Shown: positions 10,434 to 21,197 of the stretch, piece by piece
Layout: the number at the start of each line of letters is the position of its first letter
Position numbering within the stretch: the first letter of the stretch is position 1
Assembly: GCF_950023065.1 (NCBI RefSeq)
Contig: NC_088680.1
Location: 64,765,350 to 64,829,349, forward strand
Source: Planococcus citri
Lineage: Eukaryota > Arthropoda > Insecta > Hemiptera > Pseudococcidae
Length of the DNA: 64,000 bases
Reading direction: 5' to 3'
The notes under the pieces: model-generated
Told to the model about the DNA's origin: nothing
The model's database searches: none
The model's input: the letters and a program-made list of their open reading frames with translations, nothing else
Made by a program: the position numbers and the translations under genes

Positions 10434-11667
10434 AACGGTTTCAACTCGTTTTGAGAAGTTCTGGAGCCTCCAGCAGATTTTTGAAATTCGAAATTCCCAC
10501 AAAATTTCATCAAATTGAAGTTGTAAAGCTGAAATTTATTCTAAAAACCAATTTAAATACGCTACGAAGTACTGCAGGTGAATTTCAAGTCATTAAGAGC
10601 CTCCAGCAACCTTTTGAAAATTCCTGAATCCTCTATCAGATTTTTCAAACTAAATGTTCACAAAATTTCATCAAATGAAGATGGAAAGCTGAAATTTACT
10701 CTACACTCCAATTTTAACACCCTCTGAAGACGACTTCAGGTGGGTTCAAGTCATTTTAGAGCCTACAGCGACTTATTTGAAAAATACTGGAGCCTCCAGT
10801 AAATTTTTAAAACTTGAAATTTCCCCAAAATTTCATCAAACTGAGATGGAGAGTCGAAATTCATTCTGCAAACTAATTTCATTACACTATGAAGTTGACT
10901 GCTGGTGGATTTCAAGGCGTTTTGGAGCCTCCAGCGACTTTTCGAAAGGTTATATGGGGATGGCGTTTTTTTGAAAAATTGAAATTTCCTGAATGTTGCT
11001 GGAAGCTTCAAAACCATCTGAAGCCACCATGTAGTTAGTCTGCGAAGTAAATTTCAACTTGCCAACTCCATTTGATAAATTAATGTTGCGGGAATTTCAA
11101 GTTTCAGAAATCTACTGGAGGTTCCAGTAATTTTCAAAAGTCGCTGAAGGCTCTAAAATGACTTGATGAAATTTTGTGAGAATTTCGAGTTTCAAAAATC
11201 TGATGGAGGCTCCAGAACTGCTCAAAACGAGTTAAAACCGTCTCCAATCGAATTGGCATGTCGAAAATAGGGTATGTCCCAAATTTCAGCTTTCTTGGTC
11301 AATTTGTTAAGATTTTGATTTTTTCCCTCATTTTTGGCCTAAATTGGATTGTCAAAAATTCACCAAAAATCGAAAAACGCACTTTAGCGCTTGAAATTTT
11401 TACAGGTGATAAATTTTTGCATGATCTTTCGATCTACCTCTGTAAGGTTTGAAAAATTTCGTGCAAGTCCTATGTTGAATCGCAAAATCTACGATTTCGG
11501 CTGACCTGTCAATCAAAATGGCCGCCATTTTGTAAGTAAGGTCAACTTTTTTTGGGGCAAGTTTGCTTTAAAATGTTCCTTATTAAGATGTCCCCTTTAA
11601 GAAAAAAGTTGTCCCAGACGATCGCCGGGGGGCGGTGCAATTACTCCTACTGTCATATGCCGGACTA
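10434..11667 (+). mobile_element. Foldback element family FB1, left-truncated copy
   Basis: It is related to the complete copies at 18064-19854 and 29468-31522. It starts at TGGAAACGGTTTCAACTCG, which lies about 419 bp inside the complete 29-kb element, so the left terminal arm is missing. The rest is present: units of roughly 120 bp containing GGAGCCTCCAGCA in one orientation, then the same word inverted, then the right arm with the 64-codon frame (11258-11452), then the terminus CATATGCCGGACTA. The junction with the LINE fragment at 10433 looks like a deletion or rearrangement. Confidence 0.85.
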
Positions 11668-12664
11668 AATTATAAGCGGCTCGCGTTCGGTCGTTTTCGT
11701 TAACATAGTGGTCGGATTGCCGGGGGGGGGGCGACACGAGCGTGTTGCTTAGATAACACTGTCAGTAATACACTAAACGCGTTATTATAATTTTCAAAAT
11801 GGAATCATCTTCTGTCACGACAAATTAAAAAAGTAAGTAAAACATTTTTTTTATTTCAATTTTTATTTAAAAAATTGTGCTCGCGGAATTTTGAAAAAAA
11901 TTATTCATGAAGCTGTTTGTGCAGACAACACATGCGTTTTTCGCATTAAGGCAAGTTAAGTTGATCATTAAACACCTACTGGATCTAATTGAAATCAGCT
12001 TTTGAACTTTTTTGAAGTCAAAGAATTATCTCTTTCAAAATATAGCATATTTGAAAAAATGAGCTTTGCTTTTTCAAAACGAATTGCCAAAAGGTATCAT
12101 TTTTTTGACAATTATAGTCGAAAAGCCTTGTTTTTTTTTCTATTGTAAATGTTTTTATTTTTGGCAAAAATTGATAAAAAATCTTGCTTTTTTAATAAAA
12201 TTTGTAAAAAATCTTCAGCTTACTTTTATTCCAAAAATATCAAAAAAATCTACCCGTTTTGCCAGAAATTGTTAATTGATAATTATCTACTAAAAAGTTT
12301 TACTTTTTTCCCAATACATAATTATTGAAAAGTTTTGAAAGGATCCTTCTTTGCTTATGTGTATCTAATTTTCAAAAAGTTCCGCTCTTGGCTAACATTG
12401 AGATTCTTGCTTTTCACCAAAAATTGTGAAAGGTTATGTGGCTTTTTCACAAAATAACAGAAAAAAATATTGTTTTATTTCAAAAAATTCCAATAGGTAC
12501 TTAATTTCAACTTTTATTACCAAAAATTACTCTAAAGAGTCGCTTTTTCTCCAAATGTACCTATTCTGAAAACACTCGATCACTCTCATCACTAATCAAA
12601 ATAATGTCCTATTTTTTCAATAAAAATTGCGAAAAAGTATCATCTTTCTTTCCAAGAACTGGTG
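11668..12664. other. Gene-free stretch with a GC-rich, CpG-bearing patch
   Basis: Positions 11680-11790 are unusually rich in CG (GCGGCTCGCGTTCGGTCG, then a run of G and GACACGAGCGTG) compared with the surroundings. It is followed by a very short ATG frame at 11801 (nine codons) and a GTAAGTAA word at 11834. It could be a promoter or first-exon remnant or a repeat end. The remainder (11840-12660) is AT-rich with no gene. Confidence 0.3.
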
Positions 12665-13925
12665 AAAAGGGGCGTAGGACGTTTGCGAACCACCCTATTG
12701 TTATTATTCCTCTTTTGTTGGGTTGATTAATGATCTAAAACTGAGACATTTGCGAACCAACGAAATTCAAATTAAAAATGAACTCCGAGCGAACGAGTGA
12801 TTCATATTGAAGCCAATGTAAGACATTTGCGAACCAATACCAACCAGTTAGGTGTAAACATGTCAATGCCTTTTTGGCTTAAAAATAAAACTTCACCTAA
12901 TAACTCACGTAACTCAGTGGTCCAGGAAACACCCCGTCCCCCAATAGCTAAAATTCAATACCTCTGAACTGTTTTTCAAAACTTTACATAACTTATACGA
13001 ATATTCAAAGGGTCATTTCAAAACTAAGATTTCAACAGCAGAGTGACCTAAAATTGCAAATTTTTTCCCCACAAAAATGAGACGACCCTATCCTGTGGCA
13101 GGAAAAAATATGATATTTGAATCTATCTTGAGTGGAATGGGTCAATCACCATGCGCAATTACGTACTTGGATAAAGTGAAGTTTTAAAAAAAAATAGTAC
13201 CTATATATTACATGCCTTGAATTGCTTGTATCTCAAAAATCACAATTTTGCAGTTAGGTCACTCTCACTTTACAGATGCTACCTATTGACAAAAAATCAC
13301 TGTGGAGAGGGGAGTGAAAATTCAAAATTTGAGTCCTATCGTGTAATAAGAACTCGAAATTCGGGCCTGAAATGCCCTGTGGGGACTTTTTTATACCAGT
13401 CGTGGGTTTACGAATTCCCCGGGGGAATATTCGCATCCAAGCCAAGTGGGGTGTTTTTATTCCCGAGTCTCGGGTATAAGAAAGTCCCCCTGGGGCATTC
13501 GTAGATTCAAAAATTGAGATGAAAAAGTCTCTTGGGGCATTTGTAGACCTGAGTATAAAAAAAGTCCCCTGAGGAATTCGTAGACCCGAAAATTGGTGTG
13601 AAAAAGTCCCTCGGAGAAAATGTAGACCCCAGCCTTGGGTGCTTTTCAGATAAAATTTTTGGATCGCCATCTTACCCTTCAAATGGAGCGAAATTGCAAT
13701 ATGATAGGTATTCTCCTACTTCTCATCATATTTACGCAAAAATACAACAGAGTGGTTCGCAAAAGTCCTACTTTTAGGGGTTGGTTCGCAAATGAGTACA
13801 TTTTGAATTGGAATGTATGAGCAGAATGATTCTTTTTCTTCGCCATCTCTATCCTATTGTGGTTCGCAAACGGCCGTTGCTTTTCGGCTGTCAATTTTCC
13901 TATTCATGGTTCGCAAACGGGAACC
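12665..13925. repeat. Foldback-like region with inverted TTTGCGAACC motifs
   Basis: The word TTTGCGAACC appears at 12682, 12749 and 12825, and its complement GGTTCGCAAA at 13753, 13782, 13861 and 13908, giving a symmetrical arrangement about a minisatellite core. The left sequence GGCGTAGGACGTTTGCGAAC recurs at about 20139 and, diverged, at 23950, so the left part belongs to a dispersed family. No coding capacity is credible. Confidence 0.6.
13481..13632 (+). repeat. Minisatellite of about 40-bp units
   Basis: The unit AAAGTCCCCTGGGGCATTCG followed by TAGA and a less conserved spacer begins at 13481, 13524, 13561 and 13603 (spacings 43, 37 and 42). Related GGGG/CCCC words extend upstream to about 13370. 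The 142-codon open frame on the minus strand is a by-product of this repeat. Confidence 0.75.
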
Positions 13926-14833
13926 GGCCGGTGAAGGGCGGTGAAAAGTCCTGGATTCATTTCTTAAAAAGTTGACAAAAATGTTTACTTTTTGGCAACA
14001 TTGCAAACTTTTCCAAAAATAACAAAAAGAGACTCGTTTTTTACCCTATAGTTTTGTCTAATAAAAGGGACAAAAATAATTGCAATAAAAATAATGTAGA
14101 CTAACTATATATTTTTTTTGTTAATAACTACCTATCTACCAAAATTGCTACTTTTTGCTAAAATTGTAATTGACAAAATCAGGCGACGCGGTAGCGTTGC
14201 CCCCCGCCCTCCCACGGTTTCAAGCGCGTCATGAAACGCGTTCAACCGTAGGCGGCTCAACGCACACGGAGTTATATTCTGTAACTATTTCGTAATGCAA
14301 TTCCGGGAGTTTTCAAACGTAATTTTCTCAAAAACTAAGCGTTTATTTAAAAAAACGCAAATACAGTTTTTCTTATTTTTCAACGACCTTTCAGAATATA
14401 TAAGAATAATTTTTGTACGATGAAAATTCGCGAAGTTTCAAGTACCCTGTTTTTTGTCATTTTGGGTAAAATTCTTCTTCAAGTTCCACTTAAAGTTAGA
14501 AGGATTGGCCGAACCAATTTCGATGAAATTTGGAATATAGCTTTGATTTGTCAACCATTACTGACTAAAAGCAAAAAATTGTAAATTTTTTGAAAATTGA
14601 CCCTGCACCCCCCCCTTTTTGGGCTCCAAAAATTTTCAAAATTGACCCAAAATATCAAAAGGCACTTCTCCACCATAAACTTGATGTTCATGCAAAAATT
14701 GAGCTTTGTAGCCCAATTACATCAAGCTTGAGTGGAGTTTAAAGATGCTGAAAAATGACAAATTTTGAAAAAACGAGCAGTGTATTTATCCAAAGTACAA
14801 TCAAACCAAAGCTGGCATAGATGTACGTACATC
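13926..14833. other. Gene-free stretch with a CpG-rich patch
   Basis: Positions 14180-14280 carry many CG dinucleotides (GGCGACGCGGTAGCGTTG, then CAAGCGCGTCATGAAACGCG), including an imperfect inverted repeat. The rest is AT-rich. Phrases such as GATGAAATTTGGAATATAGC resemble the interior style of the foldback families. No gene seen. Confidence 0.3.
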
Positions 14834-15050
14834 AAAAGGCACATCTACGATGTTCAAAGTACATTTGAACAAAATTTCAGCGTGATTTGTGCCCTATTCG
14901 AAGCTGTAGCTTTGTCTAAAGAAACAGTAAATTTATAATACTAATTCTCGCCATTTTTGATTCTTTAGACAAAGCTACAGCTTCGAATAAAGTCCCAATC
15001 ACGTTGAAATTATGTTCACATATACTTCAAATACCACGGAAGTGCCTTTT
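14834..15050. repeat. Inverted repeat with 90-bp arms
   Basis: Arms 14834-14923 and 14961-15050 are reverse complements at roughly three quarters of positions, and nearly perfect over the innermost part (TTCGAAGCTGTAGCTTTGTC and its complement). The loop is 37 bp. A third weaker half-copy (AAAAGGCACTTCTCC) lies at about 14657, so this may be the centre of a larger decayed foldback element. Confidence 0.8.
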
Positions 15051-15192
15051 AATATTTTCAAATTGATATGAGCTTTCATTTATGCGCAATAATAATTATT
15101 ATTGCACATAAACGTTCAATATCAAAATGTCCGTTAAATTTAAAGCACAACACGTGTTGGCGGCGTTGTATGCAGTTGAAATGCGCTAAAAC

Positions 15193-15267
15193 GTTGAGCA
15201 GCCAAGGCTGAATGATTTAAGCTTCCGCTCCCCACGCAGTAGACTCCGGTTCGAACCCCATCAGAAT
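15193..15267 (+). tRNA. tRNA-like segment (tRNA pseudogene or SINE head)
   Basis: GCCAAGGCTGAATGATTTAA (about 15201-15220) resembles a pol III A box of the Leu/Ser type, and GGTTCGAACCCC (15248-15259) is a good B box, at a spacing normal for a tRNA. I could not pair a convincing 7-bp acceptor stem, and no CCTTT-type terminator is clear, though a T run follows at 15274. A tRNA-derived SINE promoter is more likely than a functional tRNA. No amino-acid identity is assigned. Confidence 0.35.
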
Positions 15268-16074
15268 CAAAAATTTTTTTTTAATTTTTAATTTTGTAAG
15301 CTGATTTTTTCAATATGATTTTTATTTAACATGTTCAATTTTTAAAAATACATTGTAAAAAAACGTTTTTCACTTCTTAAAGTACAAATTTTCTTTTGCC
15401 CTTGTTTTTTTTAAAAAAGTAAACATGGAAAAAATTTCATTATGCATTGCAAATTTATTTAAAACAAACAAGATACATTTTTTCACCTGAAAAAACATGT
15501 TTTTTTTTACTTCTTGAAATGACGTTTTGCTTTACTTTGTTCAGGTTTGTTTTGTTCTCATTTTCAAAATTTAAATTTTTAAAAAGTTGACATTTAAATT
15601 CCAAAATTTTGAAGCCAAAAAATGGAACCTGAAAAACACATTGTTTTTCACCTCTTGAATTTTTGAACGTTTTTTCACTCGCATCACTCAGCTATTTTTT
15701 CTATCCTTTTCCTAAACTAAAAAATTCCATTTTGAAACTTCAAAAAATTCAAAAAGGAAAATAATAATTTTTTAATAGGTATTTTTATCAATTATTGGTA
15801 AACTTGTCATTTCATCTCTCATTTCATTTTAGAAATTTATATTCGCTATTTGTCATTTTATTTGACAAAATTGAAAGTCTTTTTTTTACTGATCGGCGAA
15901 TTTTTCAACCCCTTCCCCCATCACCCTTGAAAACCCACTGTTTTTATTCCAGTCAGTTTAATGACAAATGTCCAGTAATCTGTCCACTCTCTGCATGCTC
16001 CTGCCACCAATGCTATTTTCATTTATTAGATTGAACACTTCATCACAATAATATAGAAAAAAAAGTACTGATAT
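15268..16074. other. AT-rich gene-free stretch
   Basis: Only low-complexity AT-rich DNA with long T and A runs. A plus-strand 79-codon frame at 15795-16034 has no recognisable domain. Confidence 0.4.
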
Positions 16075-16552
16075 CCTCCAAAAAAACTCTTCAAAAAAGA
16101 ATTACACCCCGCCCTCTCCACGATTCCTAATGAACCTACTCCATGAACAAAAATTAAAAATTTCAGTAAGAAAATGTTATGATATCATGGTGGAATCCGC
16201 CCCTAAGAAAAACAACCTACCACTTCACCATTTATTGTATAAGACAATCTATAAAACAGCTAATGAGCCAAAAATTTGGGCGGACAGATCCCTCAAATAA
16301 GTTTAGTAATCTAACTTGACTCTGGAGTGTGGAAGATTTGTCAGCCCCCAAATTTTTGGCTCATTAGCTGTTTTATAGATTGTCTTATACAATAAATGGT
16401 GAAGTGGTAGGTTGTTTTTCTTAGGGGCGGATTCCACCATGATATCATAACATTTTCTTACTGAAATTTTTAATTTTTGTTCATGGAGTAGGTTCATTAG
16501 GAATCGTGGAGAGGGCGGGGTGTAATTCTTTTTTGAAGAGTTTTTTTGGAGG
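16075..16552. repeat. Perfect inverted repeat, 206-bp arms, 66-bp loop
   Basis: Arms 16075-16280 and 16347-16552 are the same length and, read base by base, appear to be exact reverse complements. They begin CCTCCAAAAAAACTC and meet at CCAAAAATTTGGG. The loop is 16281-16346. The base pairs immediately outside do not match, so the boundary is sharp. A transcript would form a 206-bp double-stranded hairpin. It may be a recent inverted duplication, a hairpin-RNA locus or a foldback artefact of library construction or assembly. Confidence 0.95.
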
Positions 16553-16852
16553 TAATGACAATGTTTCTTGTTTTTCACCAAATCACCAATCTTGTTCTTT
16601 TTTTTAATTTACAAAAATGTTTTGTTTTTTAGTAAAAAAAAAATTATTTTTATCAGAAATTACCAAAAATATCAGTATTTAAAGTCTCAACTAAAATGAC
16701 TCGATCTGCTGCACCCTCTGCATAAATTAGTGAAAACTTTCAACCTTGGCTATATCTATGGTTTATAATAATCATTCAATCAGTAATTTAATTTGCTTTT
16801 TTTTTTATTTACGTAAATTATTCTATACAAATATGACACGAAATTAATGTTA

Positions 16853-17793
16853 CCCGGGAAAAAATGGGACAGATCTAATTGTATCTGATCATATCTAATG
16901 TGATCAAATTAGATCTAAAAATTGATCAACATAGATCAGATTTGATAAAATTATATCTGAATGTTGAACATCTTAGATATAAATTTGTCCCATTATATCT
17001 GGTCAGATCTATGAAGATCCAGTTGGATCTAAAATGTTTGAATAGTATTTCTCACAAACATATCTATTCAGATCAAATTTGATCAAATTATGTCTGAATA
17101 GATCTCATTATATCTGGTCAGATCTATGAAGATTCAGTTGGATCTAAAATGTTTGAATCATATTTCTTGTGGACATATCTATTCAGATCAGATTTGATCA
17201 AATTATGTCTGAATAGATCTCATTATATCTGGTTAGATCTAATGAAGACCCAGTTGGATCTAAAATGTTTGAAACACATTTCTTGCAAACATGTCTGTTC
17301 AGATCAAATTTGATAAAATTATATCTGGTTAGATCTATGAAGATCAAGTTTGATCTAAAATGCTCGAAAAGTGTGTCGTTTTGGCTACTCGCAGATAAAG
17401 TCTTGAGCAGAATCCTACATAGGGTTCAAGGCTCGAACTTCCTAATTAACTTTTCATGGTTCAAGTAAAATTAATCGAGTAAAACATTTCTGTTGAAAAT
17501 TATAATTTTCATCATTATTATTCGATCTACCCATTTTTTGGAGACAAACTACATATTAAAGGGCGAGGATCCAAATTGGACAAAAACACTCGTAAATGAA
17601 TAAAACTGAAAATTGACCAATAACATGGTTAGATCTAACTAGATATAGAAAATGTCTCTATCTAAATAGATCTAACTGGATATAATTAGATCAAATTATA
17701 TACAGTTAGATCTATCTAGATAGAGACATTTTCTTTATCTAGTTAGATCTAACCCTTTCATATATAATTAGATCTAATCCATTTTTTCCCGGG
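16853..17793. mobile_element. GATC-rich element with CCCGGG termini, 941 bp
   Basis: The left end CCCGGGAAAAAATGG and right end CCATTTTTTCCCGGG are a perfect 15-bp inverted repeat. After three variable bases the match resumes with AGATCTAATT. The interior is dominated by AGATCT, TGATCA and related words, organised as about 115-bp direct repeats whose GATCTATGAAGAT word starts at 17006, 17121, 17236 and 17332. A region with TGGTTAGATCTAAC words occupies 17620-17770. No open frame of substance and no clear target duplication. It is probably a non-autonomous DNA element with subterminal repeats. Confidence 0.75.
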
Positions 17794-18063
17794 ATAATTA
17801 AGCCTTAATAAATTATCATCATTTCTTTGCTTATTTATAAATTTTTAATAAAAATTTAATTGAAAAACAAAATTGGAGCACTGATGCGTAAGCAAACTGA
17901 GACGTTAGTTTTATAGTTTTAAGATGATCTGATAGGTCGTCAGAATGTTTTTTTTTGTATTCTAGACCTCATCAGGAAGACAGGTGAACTAAACTTTAAA
18001 GTGAAGGTGAAATTCCGAATAAGAAAATGAAAATCATGAACGGTTTCGGATTACTTACTGTAA
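17794..18063. other. Unassigned AT-rich stretch
   Basis: No gene seen. The phrase AAAATCATGAACGGTTT at 18028 recurs at 26495. Confidence 0.4.
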
Positions 18064-19854
18064 TAGTCCGGCATATGACAATAGGAGTAATTGCACCCCC
18101 CCCCCCCGCCGATCCTCCGGGACAACTTTTTTCTTAAAGGGGACATCCTAAGGAACATTTTAAAGCAAAGTTGCCAAAAAAAAAGTTGGCCTTACTTACA
18201 AAATGGCGGCCATTTTGATTGACAGGTCAGCCGAAATCGCAGATTTTGCGTTTTAACATAGGACTTGCACGAACTTTTTCAAACTTTACAAAGGTAGATC
18301 GAAATATCATGCAAAAATTTATCACCTGTGAAAATTTCAAGTGCTAAAGTGCGTTTTTCGATTTTTGGTGAATTTTTGAAAATCGAATTTAGGTCAAAAA
18401 TGAGGGAAAAAATCAAAATTTCACCAAATTGACCAAGAAAGCTGAAATTTGGGATACACCCCATTTTCGTCATGCCAAATCGATTGGAAACGGTTTCGAC
18501 TCGTTTTGAGCAGTTCTGGAGCCTCCAGCAAATTTTTGAAACTTTAAATTTTCACGAAATTTCATCAAATGGAGATGGAAAGCTGAAATTTACTCTACAA
18601 TTCAATTTCAACACCCTCTGAAGACGACTTCAGGTGGGTTCAAGTAATTTTAGGGCCTCCAGCGACTTTTTTTGAAAATTACTGGAGCCTCCAGCAGATT
18701 TTTGAAGCTTTAAATTTTGACAAAATTTCATCAAATGGATATGGAAAGCTGAAATTTACTCTACACTCTAATTTTAACACCCTCTGAAGACGACTTTACC
18801 TGGGTTCAAGTCATTTTATGGCCTCCAGCGACTTTTTTGAAAATTACTGGAGCCTTTTAAAGCTTCCAGCTACTTTTAGGAAATTTCAATTTTCCAAAAA
18901 AAGTCATACAACCTTTCAAAAAGTTGCTGGAGGGACCAAAACGTCTTGAAATTCACCAGCAGTCAACTTCGTAGCGTATTGAAATTAGTTTGCAGAATGA
19001 ATTTCAACTCTCCATCTTGGTTTGATAAAATTTTGGGGAAATTTCAAGTTTCAAAAATCTACTGGAGGCTCCAGTAATGTTCAAAAAAGTCGTTGGAGGC
19101 TCTAAAATGACTTGAAATCAACCAGAAGTCGTTTTCAGAGGGTGTTAAAATTGGAGTGTAGAATAAATTTCAGCTTTCCATCTCTATATGATGAAATTTT
19201 GTGTAAATTTAAAGCTTCAAAAATCTGCTGGAGGCTCCAGTAATTTTCAAAAAAAGTCGCTGGAGGCCCTAAAATTACTTGAACCCACCTGAAGTCGTCT
19301 TCAGAGGGTGTTGAAATTGAATTGTAGAGTAAATTTCAGCTTTCCATCTCCATTTGATGAAATTTCGTGAAAATTTAAAGTTTCAAAAATTTGCTGGAGG
19401 CTCCAGAACTGCTCAAAACGAGTCGAAACCGTTTCCAATCGATTTGGCATGACGAAAATAGGGTGTATCCCAAATTTCAGATTTCTTGGTCAATTTGGTG
19501 AAATTTTAATTTTTTCCCTCATTTTTGGCCTAAATTCGATTTTCAAAAATTCACCAAAAATCGAAAAACGCACTTTAGCACTTGAAATTTTCACAGGTGA
19601 TAAATTTTTGCATGATCTTTCGATCTACCTTTGTAAAGTTTGAAAAAGTTCGTGCAAGTCCTATGTTAAAACGCAAAATCTGCGATTTCGGCTGACCTGT
19701 CAATCAAAATGGCCGCCATTTTGTAAGTAAGGCCAACTTTTTTTTTGGCAACTTTGCTTCAAAATGTTCCTTAGGATGTCTCCTTTAAGAAAAAAGTTAT
19801 CCCGGAAGATCGGCGGGGGGGGTGCAATTACTCCTATTGTCATATGCCGGACTA
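18064..19854. mobile_element. Foldback element FB1, complete copy, 1,791 bp
   Basis: Ends are TAGTCCGGCATATGACAATA and its complement TATTGTCATATGCCGGACTA. The adjacent 3 bp are TAA on both sides (18061-18063 and 19855-19857). Each half reads, from outside in: a C or G run with GATCCTCCGG, a patch with AAAATGGCGGCCATTTTG, a 64-codon open frame (18279-18473 minus; 19449-19643 plus), then roughly 120-bp units containing GGAGCCTCCAGCA. The two halves are inverted copies, so the whole element is one long palindrome. No transposase. Foldback elements of this plan move with enzymes supplied elsewhere. Confidence 0.92.
19449..19643 (+). CDS. 64-codon open frame in the FB1 terminal arm (representative of five)
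   Basis: The frame starts M-T/S-K and continues with PNFSFLGQFG-like text, then NSPKIEKRTLALEIFTGDKF, ending IYLCKV. Open equivalents exist at 11258-11452 (+), 18279-18473 (-), 29681-29959 (-, longer 5' side) and 31117-31311 (+). All five end at the same stop and differ by a handful of substitutions, with no frameshift. I do not recognise the product. Because the copies are young and the two arms of one element can convert each other, openness alone does not prove translation. Spacing to the terminus is similar in every arm, so it may equally be a structural or promoter region. Confidence 0.2.
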   Translation: MTKIGCIPNFRFLGQFGEILIFSLIFGLNSIFKNSPKIEKRTLALEIFTGDKFLHDLSIYLCKV

Positions 19855-20313
19855 TAAGTGGTTTTTGTTCCTTCAGCATCAAGCTAACTTTTAGACATTT
19901 AATTCCCACAAAATTTTACCCAGCAGTTTTGATTTTTGATCCTTTTTGCTTTTTAGATCAATATAAAATCCTGGTTAATGCTGAAAAATCAACTTTTCAA
20001 CAAATTTTCAATATTTTGTTGAACAGCTCCAAAGTGCATACTTATACCTACTTATAGATAATAAGTACAATGGCTCGAAACAAAATTTTAAAATTCTATG
20101 TAGAATGATGAAGAAATGACTATAGACTGTTCAAATGGCGTAGGACGTTTGCGAACTACCCCATTGTTATTATTCCTCTTTTGTTGTATGTATTGAAACG
20201 ACCTAAAAGTGTGATATTTGCAAACCAACAAGATTCGAAAAAAATGAACCACGACTACCACGAGCGAACAAGCAGAAAGTTGCCATTGAAAATTTATTCC
20301 TGTCATCTCCATA
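19855..20313 (+). repeat. Dispersed repeat shared with 23672-24127
   Basis: Both regions begin with TTCCTTCAGCATCAAGCTAAC and run through TTGATTTTTGATCC, GACGTTTGCGAACTACC and GAACCAACAAGATTCG-like text to the start of a CAGGGTG MITE. The opening phrase also occurs at 26540 and 33300. No gene. Confidence 0.75.
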
Positions 20314-21197
20314 CAGGGTGCGCAAAAATATCGAGTACCCTAAAAAAAAGTTTTTCATTAATAATATAGGTTGGCAACTTTAAATAGATGCACATGATCG
20401 TTGGAATGTTATCACCTCAGTCCAACAACCAATTATGCGCTATCATTATTATCATTCACTGGGACCAGCTGAAACATTCAACTTTCAAGTGTCCGGCGAG
20501 TGGATGTCAAAACTTCAGATTTGGATACAACCCGGTACGACTTGAAAAAAAATGTTACGTGGACAAGTTGCCTAACTTTAAAATTGAAGGGGCAATCGAG
20601 GTTTGGAAAAAAATTGGGGAAAAACGTATTTTTGACCTTGGAAATGTGTAGTACTTTGAAAAATAAACAAATTTCGTTATTATGAATTTTTGCCCAACTT
20701 TGAAATTGAAGGCATCAGAACTATTTTTATTATTAAAAAAAAGTGTTCAATTTCAAAGTTAGGCAAAAATTCATAATAACAAAATTTGTTTATTTTTCAA
20801 AGTACTGTCCATTTCCAAAGTCAAAAACACGCTTTTCTCAAATTTTAAAAAAAAATTGTTTCTAGCCCCTTCAATTTCAAAGTTGGGCAAAAATTCATAA
20901 TAACGAAGATTTGTTTATTTTCCCAAGTACACTACCCATTCCCAAGGTCAAAAATACGTTTTTCCCCAATATTTTTTCCAAACCTCGATTGCCTCTTCAA
21001 ATTCAATGATAGGCAACTTGTCCACATACGTTTTTTTTCAAGTCGTACCCGGTTGTATCTAAATCTGAAGTTTTGACATCCACTCGCCAGACACCCTGTA
21101 GAGTACCTTAAATAAAAGTTTTTCTTTAATAATATATATCATTCATTGGGACCAGCCGAAACTTTTTTGGTGGTACTTGATATTTCTGCGCAGCCTG
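20314..21197. mobile_element. CAGGGTG-type TA-flanked MITE carrying an insertion, 884 bp
   Basis: The left end CAGGGTGCGCAAAAATATCG and right end CGATATTTCTGCGCAGCCTG-like sequence are inverted, with TA outside both (20312-20313 and 21198-21199). The intact 221-bp relative is at 24128-24348. The extra length is the palindromic block at about 20490-21095, plus a second partial left end near 21098 (CCCTGTAGAGTACCTTAAAT). Confidence 0.75.
20490..21095. repeat. Palindromic block nested in the MITE
   Basis: GGCGAGTGGATGTCAAAACT at about 20494 and its complement at about 21070 define the outer ends. The arms run to about 20712 on the left and back to about 20870 on the right. The centre contains a third copy of the sub-unit with TGAATTTTTGCCCAACTTTG. 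Similar sub-unit text (AATAAACAAAATTACTTATT) occurs at 33766 and 35165. Non-coding. Confidence 0.8.

Noticed and set aside
13254..13682. 142-codon minus-strand frame
   Set aside because: It is a translation of the 40-bp minisatellite; repetition explains its length.
18061..18066. Assigning FB1 to PIF/Harbinger from the TAA flanks
   Set aside because: The other complete copy has TAT flanks, which does not fit the TWA rule, so only a 3-bp duplication is claimed.
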